A DNA stretch of 64,000 nucleotides from Megasphaera_A sueciensis (GCF_050219315.1 NZ_CP116939.1:1-64000), one strand, 5' to 3'. Counted from the stretch's first letter, positions 35,578 through 45,080 are shown. A program made the numbers and translations. Notes: generated by a model not told the origin, from the sequence alone.

Positions 35578-35814
35578 GTGATTACCGTATTAGAAATTTT
35601 AGTAGTCATCTTGTCATTGGTTCTGATTGGAGTTGTCGTTGCTCAAAAGAGTAAAACTCAGGGAATGGGAGCAGGATTCGGCGGCGGAGCGGAAGATTTG
35701 TTCGGAAGCAGAGCTCGTGGTATGGATGCTTTTTTATCAAAAATGACCATCATATTATCAATCTTATTTGCTGTCTTAACATTGATTTTGGGCAGATTGA
35801 TGAATACGTATTGA
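35578..35814 (+). CDS. secG: Preprotein translocase subunit SecG
   Basis: A 78-residue inner-membrane subunit of the Sec translocon with two hydrophobic segments (residues 4-24 and 55-74). Between them is the Gly-rich loop GMGAGFGGGAEDLFGSR typical of SecG. GTG 35578 lies six bases after GAGGAGG. It heads the conserved secG-rnr-smpB group. Confidence 0.92.
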   Translation: MITVLEILVVILSLVLIGVVVAQKSKTQGMGAGFGGGAEDLFGSRARGMDAFLSKMTIILSILFAVLTLILGRLMNTY

Positions 35815-35824
35815 TGGCTAACAA

Positions 35825-35852
35825 CCTGCGGCAATTGCCGCAGGCTTTTTTT
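35825..35852 (+). terminator. Terminator after secG
   Basis: CCTGCGGC-AATT-GCCGCAGG is an eight-base perfect GC-rich stem with a tetraloop, followed by C and seven T. Confidence 0.92.
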
Positions 35853-35905
35853 ATAAACAGTTAGAGCTGTATGCGGATTGTTTTTTTATTGAGTATGAGG
35901 TATAT

Positions 35906-38215
35906 ATGAATTTAGACCGTATTCATGATATAATACAAATATGTATAGATAAGTCGCCTGTAGGCGCAACAGTGGAAGATTGTGCGGAAATATTACACGT
36001 GACTGGTTCAGAACTTTCTGTTTTATTTGAGACCTTTGATCAAATGATAAGGAGTGGAGTGCTCATGAGAGTTGAAGAAGGTCGTTATTTACCCAATAAA
36101 GGACAAACGCAAGTTACGGGTATTTATAAAGGATATACAAGTTCGTTTGGCTTTGTTATTAGTGAAGATTTACAAGATGATGTGTATGTGGCAGAACAGA
36201 ATCGTTATACGGCGATGAACAATGACAAGGTTATTGTTCGCGTTATTCAAAGCGGCAATGGCAGACATAAGCAAGAAGGAGAGGTTGTAACTATTGTAGA
36301 ACGGGCTAATAAGAATATCGTGGGCACGTATGATAGACAAAAAAACTTTGGGTTTGTAACTCCTGATGATGAACGAATCCGAGAAGACATATTTATACCT
36401 CTTGACAAAACCAAAGATGCCCGCAGCGGAGCTCGTGTTCTTGTGACGATAACATCATGGCCGGAAAAAAACAGAAAAGCGGAAGGCGAAATTACAGAAA
36501 TATTAGGATATACGGGTGATAAAGATCTAGATGTCAAGGTTATTATGGCTAAACATGGTCTGCCTTTTGTTTTTCCTAAAAAAGTTCAGGAAGAAACGGA
36601 AAATATTAATCAGTTAGTTGCTATGGAAGAAGGGCGATTTGATTATAGAGGTCGGCAGCTTATTACCATAGATGGGGAAGATGCAAAAGACCTAGATGAT
36701 GCTATTGATGTTGTCCGATTGGCTAATGGGAACTTTAGGCTTGGTGTATATATTGCCGATGTCAGTTACTATGTAAAACCGGGAACAGCTATTGATGAAG
36801 AAGCCTATGCCCGTGGTACGAGTGTCTATCTTGTGGATCGTGTCATTCCTATGTTGCCCGCCGTTCTTTCTAATGGTATTTGCAGCCTTAATGCAGGCAA
36901 AGATAGATATGCCATGACGTGTGTTATGGAAATAGATAAGAACGGAAAAGTTATTCATGCTGATATAGGACCGGCTGTTATTCAAGTAAAACGCCGTTGC
37001 AATTATACGGAGGTACGGAAGGCACTAGCAGAAGGTATTGTTCCTGATGATTTATGTTCGTTTATGCCAATGCTCCGAAATTTACGGGATTTATCGCAAA
37101 TACTTAAAGATATGAGGATTCGCCGCGGGGCCATTGATTTTGATTTTCCAGAATATAAAATTATATTAGATACAGAAGGAAAACCACTGCGTTTGGAAAA
37201 ACGAGAACGATCTATAGCGGAACAAATGGTAGAAGAAAGCATGCTTATTGCCAATGAAACAGTAGCAGTGTATTTGAGAAATAGTGAAAATCCTTCTGTC
37301 TATCGTATCCATGCCGTTCCTGAACAGGAACGGATAGAAACGTTACGGACGGTTCTTGCCAGTTTTAATTTGCCTATACCGCAAACGGATGCTATCGTTC
37401 CCCGTGATTTTCAAAAATTACTTGACGCGGCAAAAGGAACAGAGGCAGAATTAGTGGTACAAACGATTACCTTGCGGTCTATGCAGCAAGCCTGCTATTC
37501 CACGGCTAATTGCGGACATTTTGGCTTAGCATCAGAATGCTATACTCATTTTACTTCACCGATACGCCGATATCCGGATTTAATGGTACATCGATTGATT
37601 CGGAAATTCCAGGAACGAGGGAAATTAACACAAAAAGAAGCGGAACAATCTCTGTCTTATCATACCATAGCGGCGAACCAGGCTAGCACAAGAGAACGAG
37701 TAGCAGTAGAAGCAGAACGAGAAACAGATGATTTGAAAAAGGCGGAATATATGGTGCCGTTTATTGGAGAGCCATTTGATGCCCATGTAAGTGGAATTAC
37801 TCCTTTTGGATTATTTATCAGTTTAGAAAACGGAATTGAGGGTTTAATTCACATTTCATTCCTGACAGATGATACATATGAATTTAATGAAGCAACCTAT
37901 ACGATGGTGGGGCAGCAGAGTGGGAAAATATATCATTTAGGTGATCCTATCCGGGTGACATTGGCACAAGTCAATGTGGAAAAATGTGAAATTGATTTTG
38001 TTCCGGGTACGATTGAATCTTTGGCAGATTTACAACAAATGATGATGAATCGTACGAGAAGCCGGCAAAAGCGCAATGGCAGTTATGCAGATAGCAAACG
38101 AAATTGGATGCCGGCGTCAAAGAAGAGCCGTAAAGGCAAGAATACAGTGAAAAAGAAAAAAATAAAAAAGAATAAAAAAATAAAGAATAAGAAAGATGGT
38201 AAAAAGAAAAGATAA
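35906..38215 (+). CDS. rnr: Ribonuclease R
   Basis: A 769-residue 3'-5' exoribonuclease that degrades structured RNA and works with trans-translation. An N-terminal winged helix and two cold-shock domains precede the RNB domain. The metal-binding motif is DGEDAKDLDDAIDV near 252-266, and RNB-core STANCGHFGLA...FTSPIRRYPDL follows. An S1 domain lies near 625-705. The C-terminal 50 residues are almost pure Lys/Arg/Asn. smpB follows within seven bases, which fits a shared role. Confidence 0.96.
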   Translation: MNLDRIHDIIQICIDKSPVGATVEDCAEILHVTGSELSVLFETFDQMIRSGVLMRVEEGRYLPNKGQTQVTGIYKGYTSSFGFVISEDLQDDVYVAEQNRYTAMNNDKVIVRVIQSGNGRHKQEGEVVTIVERANKNIVGTYDRQKNFGFVTPDDERIREDIFIPLDKTKDARSGARVLVTITSWPEKNRKAEGEITEILGYTGDKDLDVKVIMAKHGLPFVFPKKVQEETENINQLVAMEEGRFDYRGRQLITIDGEDAKDLDDAIDVVRLANGNFRLGVYIADVSYYVKPGTAIDEEAYARGTSVYLVDRVIPMLPAVLSNGICSLNAGKDRYAMTCVMEIDKNGKVIHADIGPAVIQVKRRCNYTEVRKALAEGIVPDDLCSFMPMLRNLRDLSQILKDMRIRRGAIDFDFPEYKIILDTEGKPLRLEKRERSIAEQMVEESMLIANETVAVYLRNSENPSVYRIHAVPEQERIETLRTVLASFNLPIPQTDAIVPRDFQKLLDAAKGTEAELVVQTITLRSMQQACYSTANCGHFGLASECYTHFTSPIRRYPDLMVHRLIRKFQERGKLTQKEAEQSLSYHTIAANQASTRERVAVEAERETDDLKKAEYMVPFIGEPFDAHVSGITPFGLFISLENGIEGLIHISFLTDDTYEFNEATYTMVGQQSGKIYHLGDPIRVTLAQVNVEKCEIDFVPGTIESLADLQQMMMNRTRSRQKRNGSYADSKRNWMPASKKSRKGKNTVKKKKIKKNKKIKNKKDGKKKR

Positions 38216-38230
38216 GGTCAGGTGACTATT

Positions 38231-38698
38231 GTGGCGAAAACCATAGGACAAAAATATATAACTGATAATCGAAAGGCTCGTCACGATTATTTTATTCATG
38301 ATACATATGAAGCAGGGATTGCATTAACGGGAACAGAAGTAAAATCACTGCGTCAAGGAAAAGTAAATTTAAAAGATAGTTTTTGTCGTATTGAAAATGG
38401 GGAAGTATTGCTTGTTGGCATGCATATTAGTCCATACGAGCAAGGAAACCGCTTTAATCATGAACCGCTGCGGACACGTAAACTTCTTCTTCATAAATAT
38501 GAGATTATGAAGCTATTGGGCATAACAAAGGAAAAAGGATATACTCTTATTCCTCTTAACCTTTATTTTAAAAAGGGAAAAGTTAAGGTGACAGTAGGGC
38601 TGGCAACGGGAAAAAAGCTGTATGATAAACGGCAAGCCTTGGCAGAAAAAGAGGCTAAACGCGACATCGAACGTAAATTGAAGGAACGGAATTACTGA
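38231..38698 (+). CDS. smpB: SsrA-binding protein SmpB
   Basis: SmpB binds tmRNA and brings it to stalled ribosomes. The 155-residue protein contains NRKARHDYFI, EAGIALTGTEVKSLRQGKVNL and LKERNY at its end. GTG 38231 follows AGGTGA by five bases; a GTG at 38222 is the alternative. The ssrA gene itself is not in the next kilobase, although it often follows smpB in Firmicutes. Confidence 0.95.
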   Translation: MAKTIGQKYITDNRKARHDYFIHDTYEAGIALTGTEVKSLRQGKVNLKDSFCRIENGEVLLVGMHISPYEQGNRFNHEPLRTRKLLLHKYEIMKLLGITKEKGYTLIPLNLYFKKGKVKVTVGLATGKKLYDKRQALAEKEAKRDIERKLKERNY

Positions 38699-38761
38699 TA
38701 TTGCCAGCTTGCATGGTGTGTAAAAAACGTGTAAATTATATGGTTATATGAAGCTTTTATA

Positions 38762-38790
38762 TTGAATTCCTGATAGGGACCTCGTATGAT
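38762..38790 (+). promoter_or_regulatory. Promoter of the 68-residue hypothetical gene
   Basis: TTGAAT at 38762-38767 and TATGAT at 38785-38790 are spaced by 17 bases. Confidence 0.65.
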
Positions 38791-38838
38791 GTAATAGTAC
38801 ATTTGTATATTTTATCAGATCTAAGGAGGGAGTCATTT

Positions 38839-39045
38839 ATGAGTAAAATTAAATTGACAGACAAAGAGATAGAACGATTATCTTACCTGGCAGTGGAAAA
38901 AGCGGACAGTATAACCGAAGTTGAAAACGTTTGTAAAGATGTATTGGTGAAATACATGCAGGCTCGCAAATATTTTTCAAAAATCAATGGGGAAAAGGTT
39001 GTCGTATTATGCAAGAATAAAGAAGAATACGATACGGAAGAATAA
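38839..39045 (+). CDS. Small hypothetical protein
   Basis: A 68-residue charged, probably helical protein (KLTDKEIERLSYLAVEKADS at its start, acidic tail EEYDTEE). AAGGAGG precedes the ATG well, and a good promoter is present, so it is likely expressed. I recognise no family. There is no membrane segment. Its independent promoter and lack of a clear partner leave the function open. Confidence 0.6.
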   Translation: MSKIKLTDKEIERLSYLAVEKADSITEVENVCKDVLVKYMQARKYFSKINGEKVVVLCKNKEEYDTEE

Positions 39046-39224
39046 AGAAATGCTATAGGGAAATTATGACAGGTTTTTTGGCAGCGGCACATGGAGAACA
39101 GTTTTCGGCAATTATTTGGTTAAGGATACTATTGCATGAAGGTGTATCTTTATGTGCCGTTTTACGGTATATATGATGGGAAAATAGGTTGGTTACTCAT
39201 AAGAAAAAGTATAAAATAGTTATG

Positions 39225-39263
39225 AATATTTCTATTCTTGGTATTACCGGAATAGAAATATTG
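39225..39263. repeat. Inverted repeat upstream of pit
   Basis: AATATTTCTATTC and GAATAGAAATATT form a 13-base perfect stem around a 13-base loop. No T run follows, so it is not an obvious terminator. It lies about 70 bases before pit and could be an operator or mRNA structure. The rest of 39046-39334 holds only doubtful short frames of 36 and 16 codons. Confidence 0.6.
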
Positions 39264-39334
39264 AAATAGTATTGAGGGAATGGTGGTTTTTATGAAAAAA
39301 TGCAAGATGGCAGTAAAAAGAGGTGGATACAACT

Positions 39335-40351
39335 ATGATTGATACGTATTTGATGATGGCCGTTGTTGTCTTAGCTTTGTTTTTTGATTTTATTAATGGA
39401 TTTCATGATACGGCTAATGCCATTGCGACTTGTGTATCAACGCGGGCTATCCGTCCGGGAATTGCTATCCTAGGTACTGCTGTATTGAATTTTGTTGGTG
39501 CTATGATTTCTACGGGAGTTGCTAAAACTATTGGCGGAGATATTGTTATATCGGCTAATTTGATTAACGAGGTTATTATTATTGCCGGACTGATAGGAGC
39601 TATTATTTGGAATCTTGTTACATGGTGGTTTGGCATGCCTTCCAGTTCATCACATGCATTAATAGGCGGTCTTATTGGGGCAGTCTGTTTTTCCGTTGGT
39701 ATATCGGCGTTAAACGGAATAGGAATACTTAAAATTATTTTATCGTTAATCCTTTCACCTGTAATTGCAATTATCGTTGGGTATCTTATCATGCATCTAG
39801 TGTTCCATGTATGTAAAGGCTTTAAGCCTGCCAAAGTTAATTTATCTGCTAATCGTTTACAGGTAATGTCAGCAGCGCTTATGGCATTTTCTCATGGTTC
39901 CAATGATGCGCAAAAATCTATGGGGATTATTACGTTAGCGTTGTTATCCGGAGGATTTATCGGTACATTAGAAGTTCCTATGGTGGTCAAACTACTGTGC
40001 GCAGCAGCTATGGCGGCAGGTACCAGTGTAGGCGGCTGGAAAATTATTCGGACAGTAGGCGGTAAAATTTTTAAGATGTATCCAATTCATGGGTTTGCGG
40101 CAGACTTGAATTCAGCATTTGTTATCCTTGTAGCTACACTGCTGCATCTTCCTGTATCGACTACCCATGTTGTATCAGGCTCGATTATGGGCGTTGGTGC
40201 GGCAGAACGGGTAAAAGCGGTACACTGGAATGTTGCCAGGCAAATGGTGTTTGCATGGGTATTAACTATTCCCTGCACAGCTCTTATGGGTGCTGTTGCA
40301 TACTATTTTATCAGTCACGTTTTTACAAACTTTTTGTCCAATTTACTATAG
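39335..40351 (+). CDS. pit: Inorganic phosphate transporter, PiT family
   Basis: A 338-residue membrane protein with about ten hydrophobic segments. The two inverted PiT signatures are clear: FDFINGFHDTANAIAT at the N-terminus and FSHGSNDAQKSMGIITL in the second half. It imports metal-phosphate complexes using the proton gradient (or sodium in some relatives). ATG 39335 is nine bases after AGAGGTGG; the GTG at 39323 is inside that site. A 16-codon frame overlaps its start. No phoU-like gene precedes it. Confidence 0.93.
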   Translation: MIDTYLMMAVVVLALFFDFINGFHDTANAIATCVSTRAIRPGIAILGTAVLNFVGAMISTGVAKTIGGDIVISANLINEVIIIAGLIGAIIWNLVTWWFGMPSSSSHALIGGLIGAVCFSVGISALNGIGILKIILSLILSPVIAIIVGYLIMHLVFHVCKGFKPAKVNLSANRLQVMSAALMAFSHGSNDAQKSMGIITLALLSGGFIGTLEVPMVVKLLCAAAMAAGTSVGGWKIIRTVGGKIFKMYPIHGFAADLNSAFVILVATLLHLPVSTTHVVSGSIMGVGAAERVKAVHWNVARQMVFAWVLTIPCTALMGAVAYYFISHVFTNFLSNLL

Positions 40352-40380
40352 GATCGAAATATTTCATTTTACCATAAGAT

Positions 40381-40416
40381 AGTCACATCCAATACGTGTG
40401 GCTTTTTCTTTTTTTT
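40381..40416 (+). terminator. Terminator after pit
   Basis: AGTCACAT pairs with GTGTGGCT over eight positions with two G-U pairs, followed by a long T-rich run. Confidence 0.65.
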
Positions 40417-40426
40417 GCTCTTTTTG

Positions 40427-40447
40427 TATAACGAAATTTACGTTATA
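40427..40447 (+). promoter_or_regulatory. Palindrome overlapping a -10 element
   Basis: TATAACG-N7-CGTTATA is a perfect seven-base inverted repeat. Its right half overlaps TATAAT (40444-40449), the likely -10 of the next gene. This is the geometry of a repressor operator. Confidence 0.5.
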
Positions 40448-40506
40448 ATAAAAGATAGTGTGAATAAAATGATAACGCTTGTGATTTTTATGATAGGAGG
40501 ATAATC

Positions 40507-40929
40507 ATGAAGTGTAAAAACTGTGATAGAGAAGCCGTATATGATGACGGTTTGTGTGAAAGCTGTCATCGGGCAGCTGTAGAAAATGAACGGGTTCAAG
40601 TTCTTTCGAGAGAAGAGAAAAATAGTTTTCGTGGTAAAACGATTGATGCAGATGGCTCAGTTCATGATTCGGCTGAAGATAACCAAACTATTTTCGGTAC
40701 GTTTTTTCGATCTCAAGCAAAACAAGAAGAAAATCAAAATCCACATGTGCATATCTATTCAACAAATAGACTTCCACTGCGTATAAAGTTTGCTATTGGT
40801 TTTATTTTATTATGTATTGTAGCTGTGATTTTTGCTGCTTTGAGTTTGCTTGTATACGCGGCCCCCTTTATTATCGGCTGTGCCGTTATTTATTTTGGTT
40901 ACAGCATTATCAAATCTTTAATGCATTAA
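40507..40929 (+). CDS. Zinc-ribbon membrane protein, unknown
   Basis: A 140-residue protein. The N-terminus has a treble-clef-like zinc pattern CKNC...CESC at residues 3-21. A polar linker follows, then two hydrophobic segments (about 92-114 and 116-134). It would sit in the inner membrane with the zinc domain in the cytoplasm. AGGAGG precedes the ATG. No family is recognised. It lies just before polA with its own palindromic promoter region. Confidence 0.65.
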   Translation: MKCKNCDREAVYDDGLCESCHRAAVENERVQVLSREEKNSFRGKTIDADGSVHDSAEDNQTIFGTFFRSQAKQEENQNPHVHIYSTNRLPLRIKFAIGFILLCIVAVIFAALSLLVYAAPFIIGCAVIYFGYSIIKSLMH

Positions 40930-40965
40930 CTGTAGTAAAAATCGACGATTGACGGAGATGTTTAT

Positions 40966-43599
40966 ATGAAAGAAAAATTAGCCATTATTGACGGTAGCAG
41001 CCTGTTGTATCGGGCATTTTATGCTATGCCGCTATTAACCGATAGCCAGGGACGATATACGAATGCCGTATATGGTTTTTTAAATATGCTGTTAAAGCTA
41101 TATGAAGAATTAAATCCGCAGTATGTAGCCGTTGCATTTGACAAAGATAAGCATACGTTTCGAAATGATATCTATGATGGCTATAAAGCTACGCGCAAAC
41201 CGGCGCCCGATGAATTAAGCCCACAATTTTCCCTTATTAGGGAAGTATTGTCCTGTTTGGGAATCTCCGTACTGGAATTGCAGGGATATGAAGGTGATGA
41301 TATCATCGGTACAATAGCCAAGAATATGGAAAAGAAAAATGTAGAAGTGGCTGTTGTCACAGGAGACCGTGATGCGCTGCAATTAGTTGATCAGGATATT
41401 ACTGTTCATTTGACAAAAAAAGGAATTACGACTATGCTGGCCGTGACGCCGGAAGTAATGAAAACTGAATATGGCTTTACGGCACTGCAGGTTATTGATA
41501 TGAAAGCACTTATGGGCGATTCGGCCGATAATATACCGGGAGTTCCAGGAGTTGGCGAAAAGACTGCATTGAAACTTATTACGGCATATGGAACATTAGA
41601 AGGTGTGTATGCCCATTTAGAAGAAATATCCGGGAAAAAATTAAAAGAAAAACTTCTTGACGGCAGAGATAAAGCTTTTTTGTCTAAGGAACTTGCAACA
41701 ATACAGTGCAATGTGCCTATTGAATATACCATTGATATGTTTTCACCGCAGCCGCGGATGGAGGAAGTGGCTGCTTTATTTCGCAGCTTGGGATTTAAAA
41801 ATTTGCTGAACCGTTTTTCTGCATTTGACCGGTTTGCCGCAGTAAATACAAATACATCGTTGGATAAACCAAAATTGCAACTATTGACGGTACAGGAATT
41901 ACCGCCCGAAAAAATTAAAAATCAGATCATTGCCGTGGAAGCCTTGTATACAAATGATCTTCCTGTACCACACATGACGGCTTTGGCTGTGGCTGTGCCG
42001 GAAGGGGTGCTTATGGTTCCCCACGATAAGGAAGAAGCGTATTTGAAGGTACTTCCAAACGCTTTGCTGGTGGTCACTTCTGATGGGAAAAGGCTGACTA
42101 AAGCTACGTCTGCTTATGTAATGACCGAGGAAGGAGCTTTGTTTGATTACAGCAGTACCAATGTAAAAGTAGAACAATTCCCTCTGGCAGATTTAACACT
42201 GGCCGCGTATTTGCTTGATCCGACACGCACGACTTATGGATTATCGTATTTGTCGGAACGATTTGGCGTGTCGTTTGATGAAGATATGACGGATGATGCG
42301 CATAAAGCTGCCAGTGCTGCACAATTTGCACTGCAAGTCTGGTCGCAGGTACAGGAATCTTTGAAAAATACTGGCCTTCTTCCCTTGTATGATACAATAG
42401 AAATTCCGTTGATTCATACGCTGGCAATCATGGAAATGAATGGGTTTACTGTGGATGTACAAAAACTGGGTGCTATGGAACAGGAATTATCATTGGCTGC
42501 GGATCGCTTGGAAGAAGCCATTTATGATGATGTAGGTGAAGTGTTTAATATCAATTCCACAAAACAACTTGGTGTTGTTTTATTTGAAAGGATGGGTCTG
42601 CCTGTAGTTAAGAAAACCAAAACAGGGTATTCTACCGATTCTGAAGTGTTAGAAGAATTAAAGGACAAACATGTTGTTATTCCTAAAATCTTACAATTTC
42701 GGGCTTTGAAAAAGCTGATTTCTACATATCTGGAAGGGTTGGAACCACTTATTTTACCAGCTACAGGACGAATTTATACTTCTTTCAATCAAATGGTAAC
42801 GGCAACGGGACGTCTTAGCAGCTCGGATCCTAACTTGCAGAATATCCCTATCCGTACAGAACAGGGACGTCGTATCCGTTCACTTTTTATACCAGGAAAA
42901 GGGTATACATATATTATGTCGGCTGATTATTCGCAAATAGAACTGCGGCTGTTAGCCCATCTTTCTCAAGATCCTACAATGATAGACGGTTTTCTTAAAA
43001 AACAAGATATTCATCAACGCACAGCTTCAGAGGTATTTGGTATACCTCTTGAACAAGTTACAGCGGAACAGAGATCTCATGCCAAAGCCGTTAATTTTGG
43101 TATTATTTATGGGATCAGTGATTTTGGATTGGCCCGTAATATCAATGTTTTACGTAGTCAGGCTAGAGAGTATATACAAGCATATTTTAATCGGTATGAT
43201 CACGTGCGCGGATATATGGATAGTCTGATTGAAACTGCTCGCAAGACAGGTATGGCTAAGACCATGTTTGGACGCATACGCATGCTTCCGGAAATCAACA
43301 GCAAAAATTTTAACCGGAGGTCTTTTGCTGAGCGGACTGCCATGAACACACCGATTCAGGGAAGTGCTGCCGATATTATAAAAATGGCCATGAATTCGGT
43401 TCAGAAAGAGCTGGAACAGCGTAGATTGAAATCTTGTCTTTTAGTACAAGTTCATGATGAATTAGTGTTGGAAGTACCTGAAGAAGAACGGGAAGAAGTA
43501 GCGAAAATATTAAAAGATAAAATGGAACATGTCGTGGTTCTTTCTGTACCATTGACAGTAGACATCAATTATGGAATAAATTGGGAAGAAGCAAAGTAG
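40966..43599 (+). CDS. polA: DNA polymerase I
   Basis: An 877-residue repair and Okazaki-fragment polymerase. The N-terminal 5' nuclease domain is intact (IIDGSSLLYRAFYA, GDRDALQLV, GDSADNIPGVPGVGEKTA). The 3'-5' exonuclease-like domain (about 310-480) lacks the DxE motif and is probably inactive, as in Bacillus and Thermus. Polymerase motifs A (DYSQIELRLLAHLS, about 653), B (HAKAVNFGIIYG) and C (VHDELVLE, about 829) are complete. mutM follows after nine bases. Confidence 0.97.
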   Translation: MKEKLAIIDGSSLLYRAFYAMPLLTDSQGRYTNAVYGFLNMLLKLYEELNPQYVAVAFDKDKHTFRNDIYDGYKATRKPAPDELSPQFSLIREVLSCLGISVLELQGYEGDDIIGTIAKNMEKKNVEVAVVTGDRDALQLVDQDITVHLTKKGITTMLAVTPEVMKTEYGFTALQVIDMKALMGDSADNIPGVPGVGEKTALKLITAYGTLEGVYAHLEEISGKKLKEKLLDGRDKAFLSKELATIQCNVPIEYTIDMFSPQPRMEEVAALFRSLGFKNLLNRFSAFDRFAAVNTNTSLDKPKLQLLTVQELPPEKIKNQIIAVEALYTNDLPVPHMTALAVAVPEGVLMVPHDKEEAYLKVLPNALLVVTSDGKRLTKATSAYVMTEEGALFDYSSTNVKVEQFPLADLTLAAYLLDPTRTTYGLSYLSERFGVSFDEDMTDDAHKAASAAQFALQVWSQVQESLKNTGLLPLYDTIEIPLIHTLAIMEMNGFTVDVQKLGAMEQELSLAADRLEEAIYDDVGEVFNINSTKQLGVVLFERMGLPVVKKTKTGYSTDSEVLEELKDKHVVIPKILQFRALKKLISTYLEGLEPLILPATGRIYTSFNQMVTATGRLSSSDPNLQNIPIRTEQGRRIRSLFIPGKGYTYIMSADYSQIELRLLAHLSQDPTMIDGFLKKQDIHQRTASEVFGIPLEQVTAEQRSHAKAVNFGIIYGISDFGLARNINVLRSQAREYIQAYFNRYDHVRGYMDSLIETARKTGMAKTMFGRIRMLPEINSKNFNRRSFAERTAMNTPIQGSAADIIKMAMNSVQKELEQRRLKSCLLVQVHDELVLEVPEEEREEVAKILKDKMEHVVVLSVPLTVDINYGINWEEAK

Positions 43600-43608
43600 G
43601 AGGATGAA

Positions 43609-44433
43609 ATGCCGGAACTGCCGGAAGTAGAAACGGTGCGACGATATTTGCAAAATCATCTGCCCGGAAAATCAATACAGAAAATAGAGATTTTTTTACC
43701 GAGACTTATTAAAAATGCAACGCCGCAGCAATTTGCTGCAGCACTTGAAAACAAAAAAATAAAAAGTGTGGAACGGCGGGGAAAATATCTATTTCTGCAT
43801 ATGGATGGACCACAATCTCTGCTGATTCATCTTCGCATGACTGGGCGTCTTACATATGAAGAGGAAAATTCTTCTGTACTGCCGCGTTTCAGCCGCATTA
43901 TTTTTCAATTGACACAAGGACGGATGCTATATGGTGATGTACGGACATTGGGCTGTTTGTGGTTGATTCCTTCTGTTGGTTTGACGGGTGTCAAAGGCTG
44001 TGACACATTGGGACCGGACGGAACAAGCCCCAATTTTACTGCGGCGTATTTAAGGCAAAAGCTGAAAAATAATACGCGGACGATTAAAAGTTTTTTACTA
44101 GATCAAACAAACGTCGCCGGATTGGGCAATATTTATGTTGATGAAGCCTTATTTGCAGCTCAGATAATCCCCCTGCGCCGTTGTAATCGTATTGGTAACA
44201 AAACGACTGTACGATTACATGATGCTATCGTCCGTGTTTTAGAAGAAGGAATCATGTACGGTGGAACGACAATTCGCGACTTTATCAACGGAAGTGGAAA
44301 AGAAGGGAAAAATCAGCATAATCTTTGTGTTTATGGCAGAGAGGGACGTCCGTGCCCTGTTTGTGGAACGGAAATTGTATATATAAAAGTAGCCGGAAGG
44401 GGAACCCATTATTGCCCGCAGTGCCAGAAGTAG
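43609..44433 (+). CDS. mutM: Formamidopyrimidine-DNA glycosylase
   Basis: A 274-residue bifunctional glycosylase/AP lyase removing 8-oxoguanine. The catalytic N-terminus (M)PELPEVETVRR is intact, with Pro-2 as nucleophile. The H2TH region (LLDQTNVAGLGNIYVDEALF) and the C-terminal zinc finger (CPVC...CPQC) are complete. AGGAGG overlaps the polA stop. Together with polA it makes a repair pair conserved in Firmicutes. Confidence 0.97.
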   Translation: MPELPEVETVRRYLQNHLPGKSIQKIEIFLPRLIKNATPQQFAAALENKKIKSVERRGKYLFLHMDGPQSLLIHLRMTGRLTYEEENSSVLPRFSRIIFQLTQGRMLYGDVRTLGCLWLIPSVGLTGVKGCDTLGPDGTSPNFTAAYLRQKLKNNTRTIKSFLLDQTNVAGLGNIYVDEALFAAQIIPLRRCNRIGNKTTVRLHDAIVRVLEEGIMYGGTTIRDFINGSGKEGKNQHNLCVYGREGRPCPVCGTEIVYIKVAGRGTHYCPQCQK

Positions 44434-44441
44434 GAGGAATA

Positions 44442-45080
44442 ATGTATATTATAGGCGTATCTGGTGGTATTGCTTCAGGAAAAAGTACAGTTATCAATAT
44501 ATTGAGAAATTATGGTGCATATATTATTGATTGTGATGAATTGGCTAAAGCTGTCGTAACCCCAAATTCTTTCGGATTACAAGCGGTGGCATCGATTTTT
44601 GGTCCGCAGGCTGTTTTGTCTGATGGTACGATGAATCGGGCATATATAGGGAGTATAGTTTTTAATGATGTAGAACAAAAAAAAAGGTTGGAGTCTATTT
44701 TACATCCGTTAATTCATGAAAAAATCGATATAGAAATAAAAAGATTGCAAAAAAATAAAAAAGCAAAGATAGTTTTCCTTGACATGCCGCTTCTTTTTGA
44801 GTTAAAATACTATCTGTACGTTGATGAGGTATGGTTGGTATATGTAGATCCGGTAACACAGTTACAACGCTTGATGGACCGGAATAATTATACTGCAGAT
44901 GAAGCATCGGCGCGCATCCATGCTCAACTTCCTATAGATGAAAAAAAGTCATTGGCTCAAGTTATCATCGACAACACGGGTTCACTGGAATATACAGAGG
45001 AACAAGTGCGGATACAATGGAATTTACTGTTATCCAGGGGTAACCTTGGGGGAGGGAATGTTGAGGCAGAAACGGAATAA
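44442..45080 (+). CDS. coaE: Dephospho-CoA kinase
   Basis: A 212-residue P-loop kinase for the last step of coenzyme A synthesis. Walker A is GVSGGIASGKST at residues 5-16. The CoA-domain acidic site is DCDELAKAVV and the lid has LMDRNNYTADEASARI. ATG 44442 follows AGGAGG four bases away; a longer in-frame start inside mutM lacks a site. polA-mutM-coaE order is conserved in Firmicutes. Confidence 0.96.
   Translation: MYIIGVSGGIASGKSTVINILRNYGAYIIDCDELAKAVVTPNSFGLQAVASIFGPQAVLSDGTMNRAYIGSIVFNDVEQKKRLESILHPLIHEKIDIEIKRLQKNKKAKIVFLDMPLLFELKYYLYVDEVWLVYVDPVTQLQRLMDRNNYTADEASARIHAQLPIDEKKSLAQVIIDNTGSLEYTEEQVRIQWNLLLSRGNLGGGNVEAETE

Noticed and set aside
38699..38838. tmRNA (ssrA) after smpB
   Set aside because: No GGGGCTG-type 5' end, tag sequence or matching 3' end is present.
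39066..39176. 36-codon frame in the gap before pit
   Set aside because: The ribosome site is weak, no promoter is evident and the protein has no recognisable feature.
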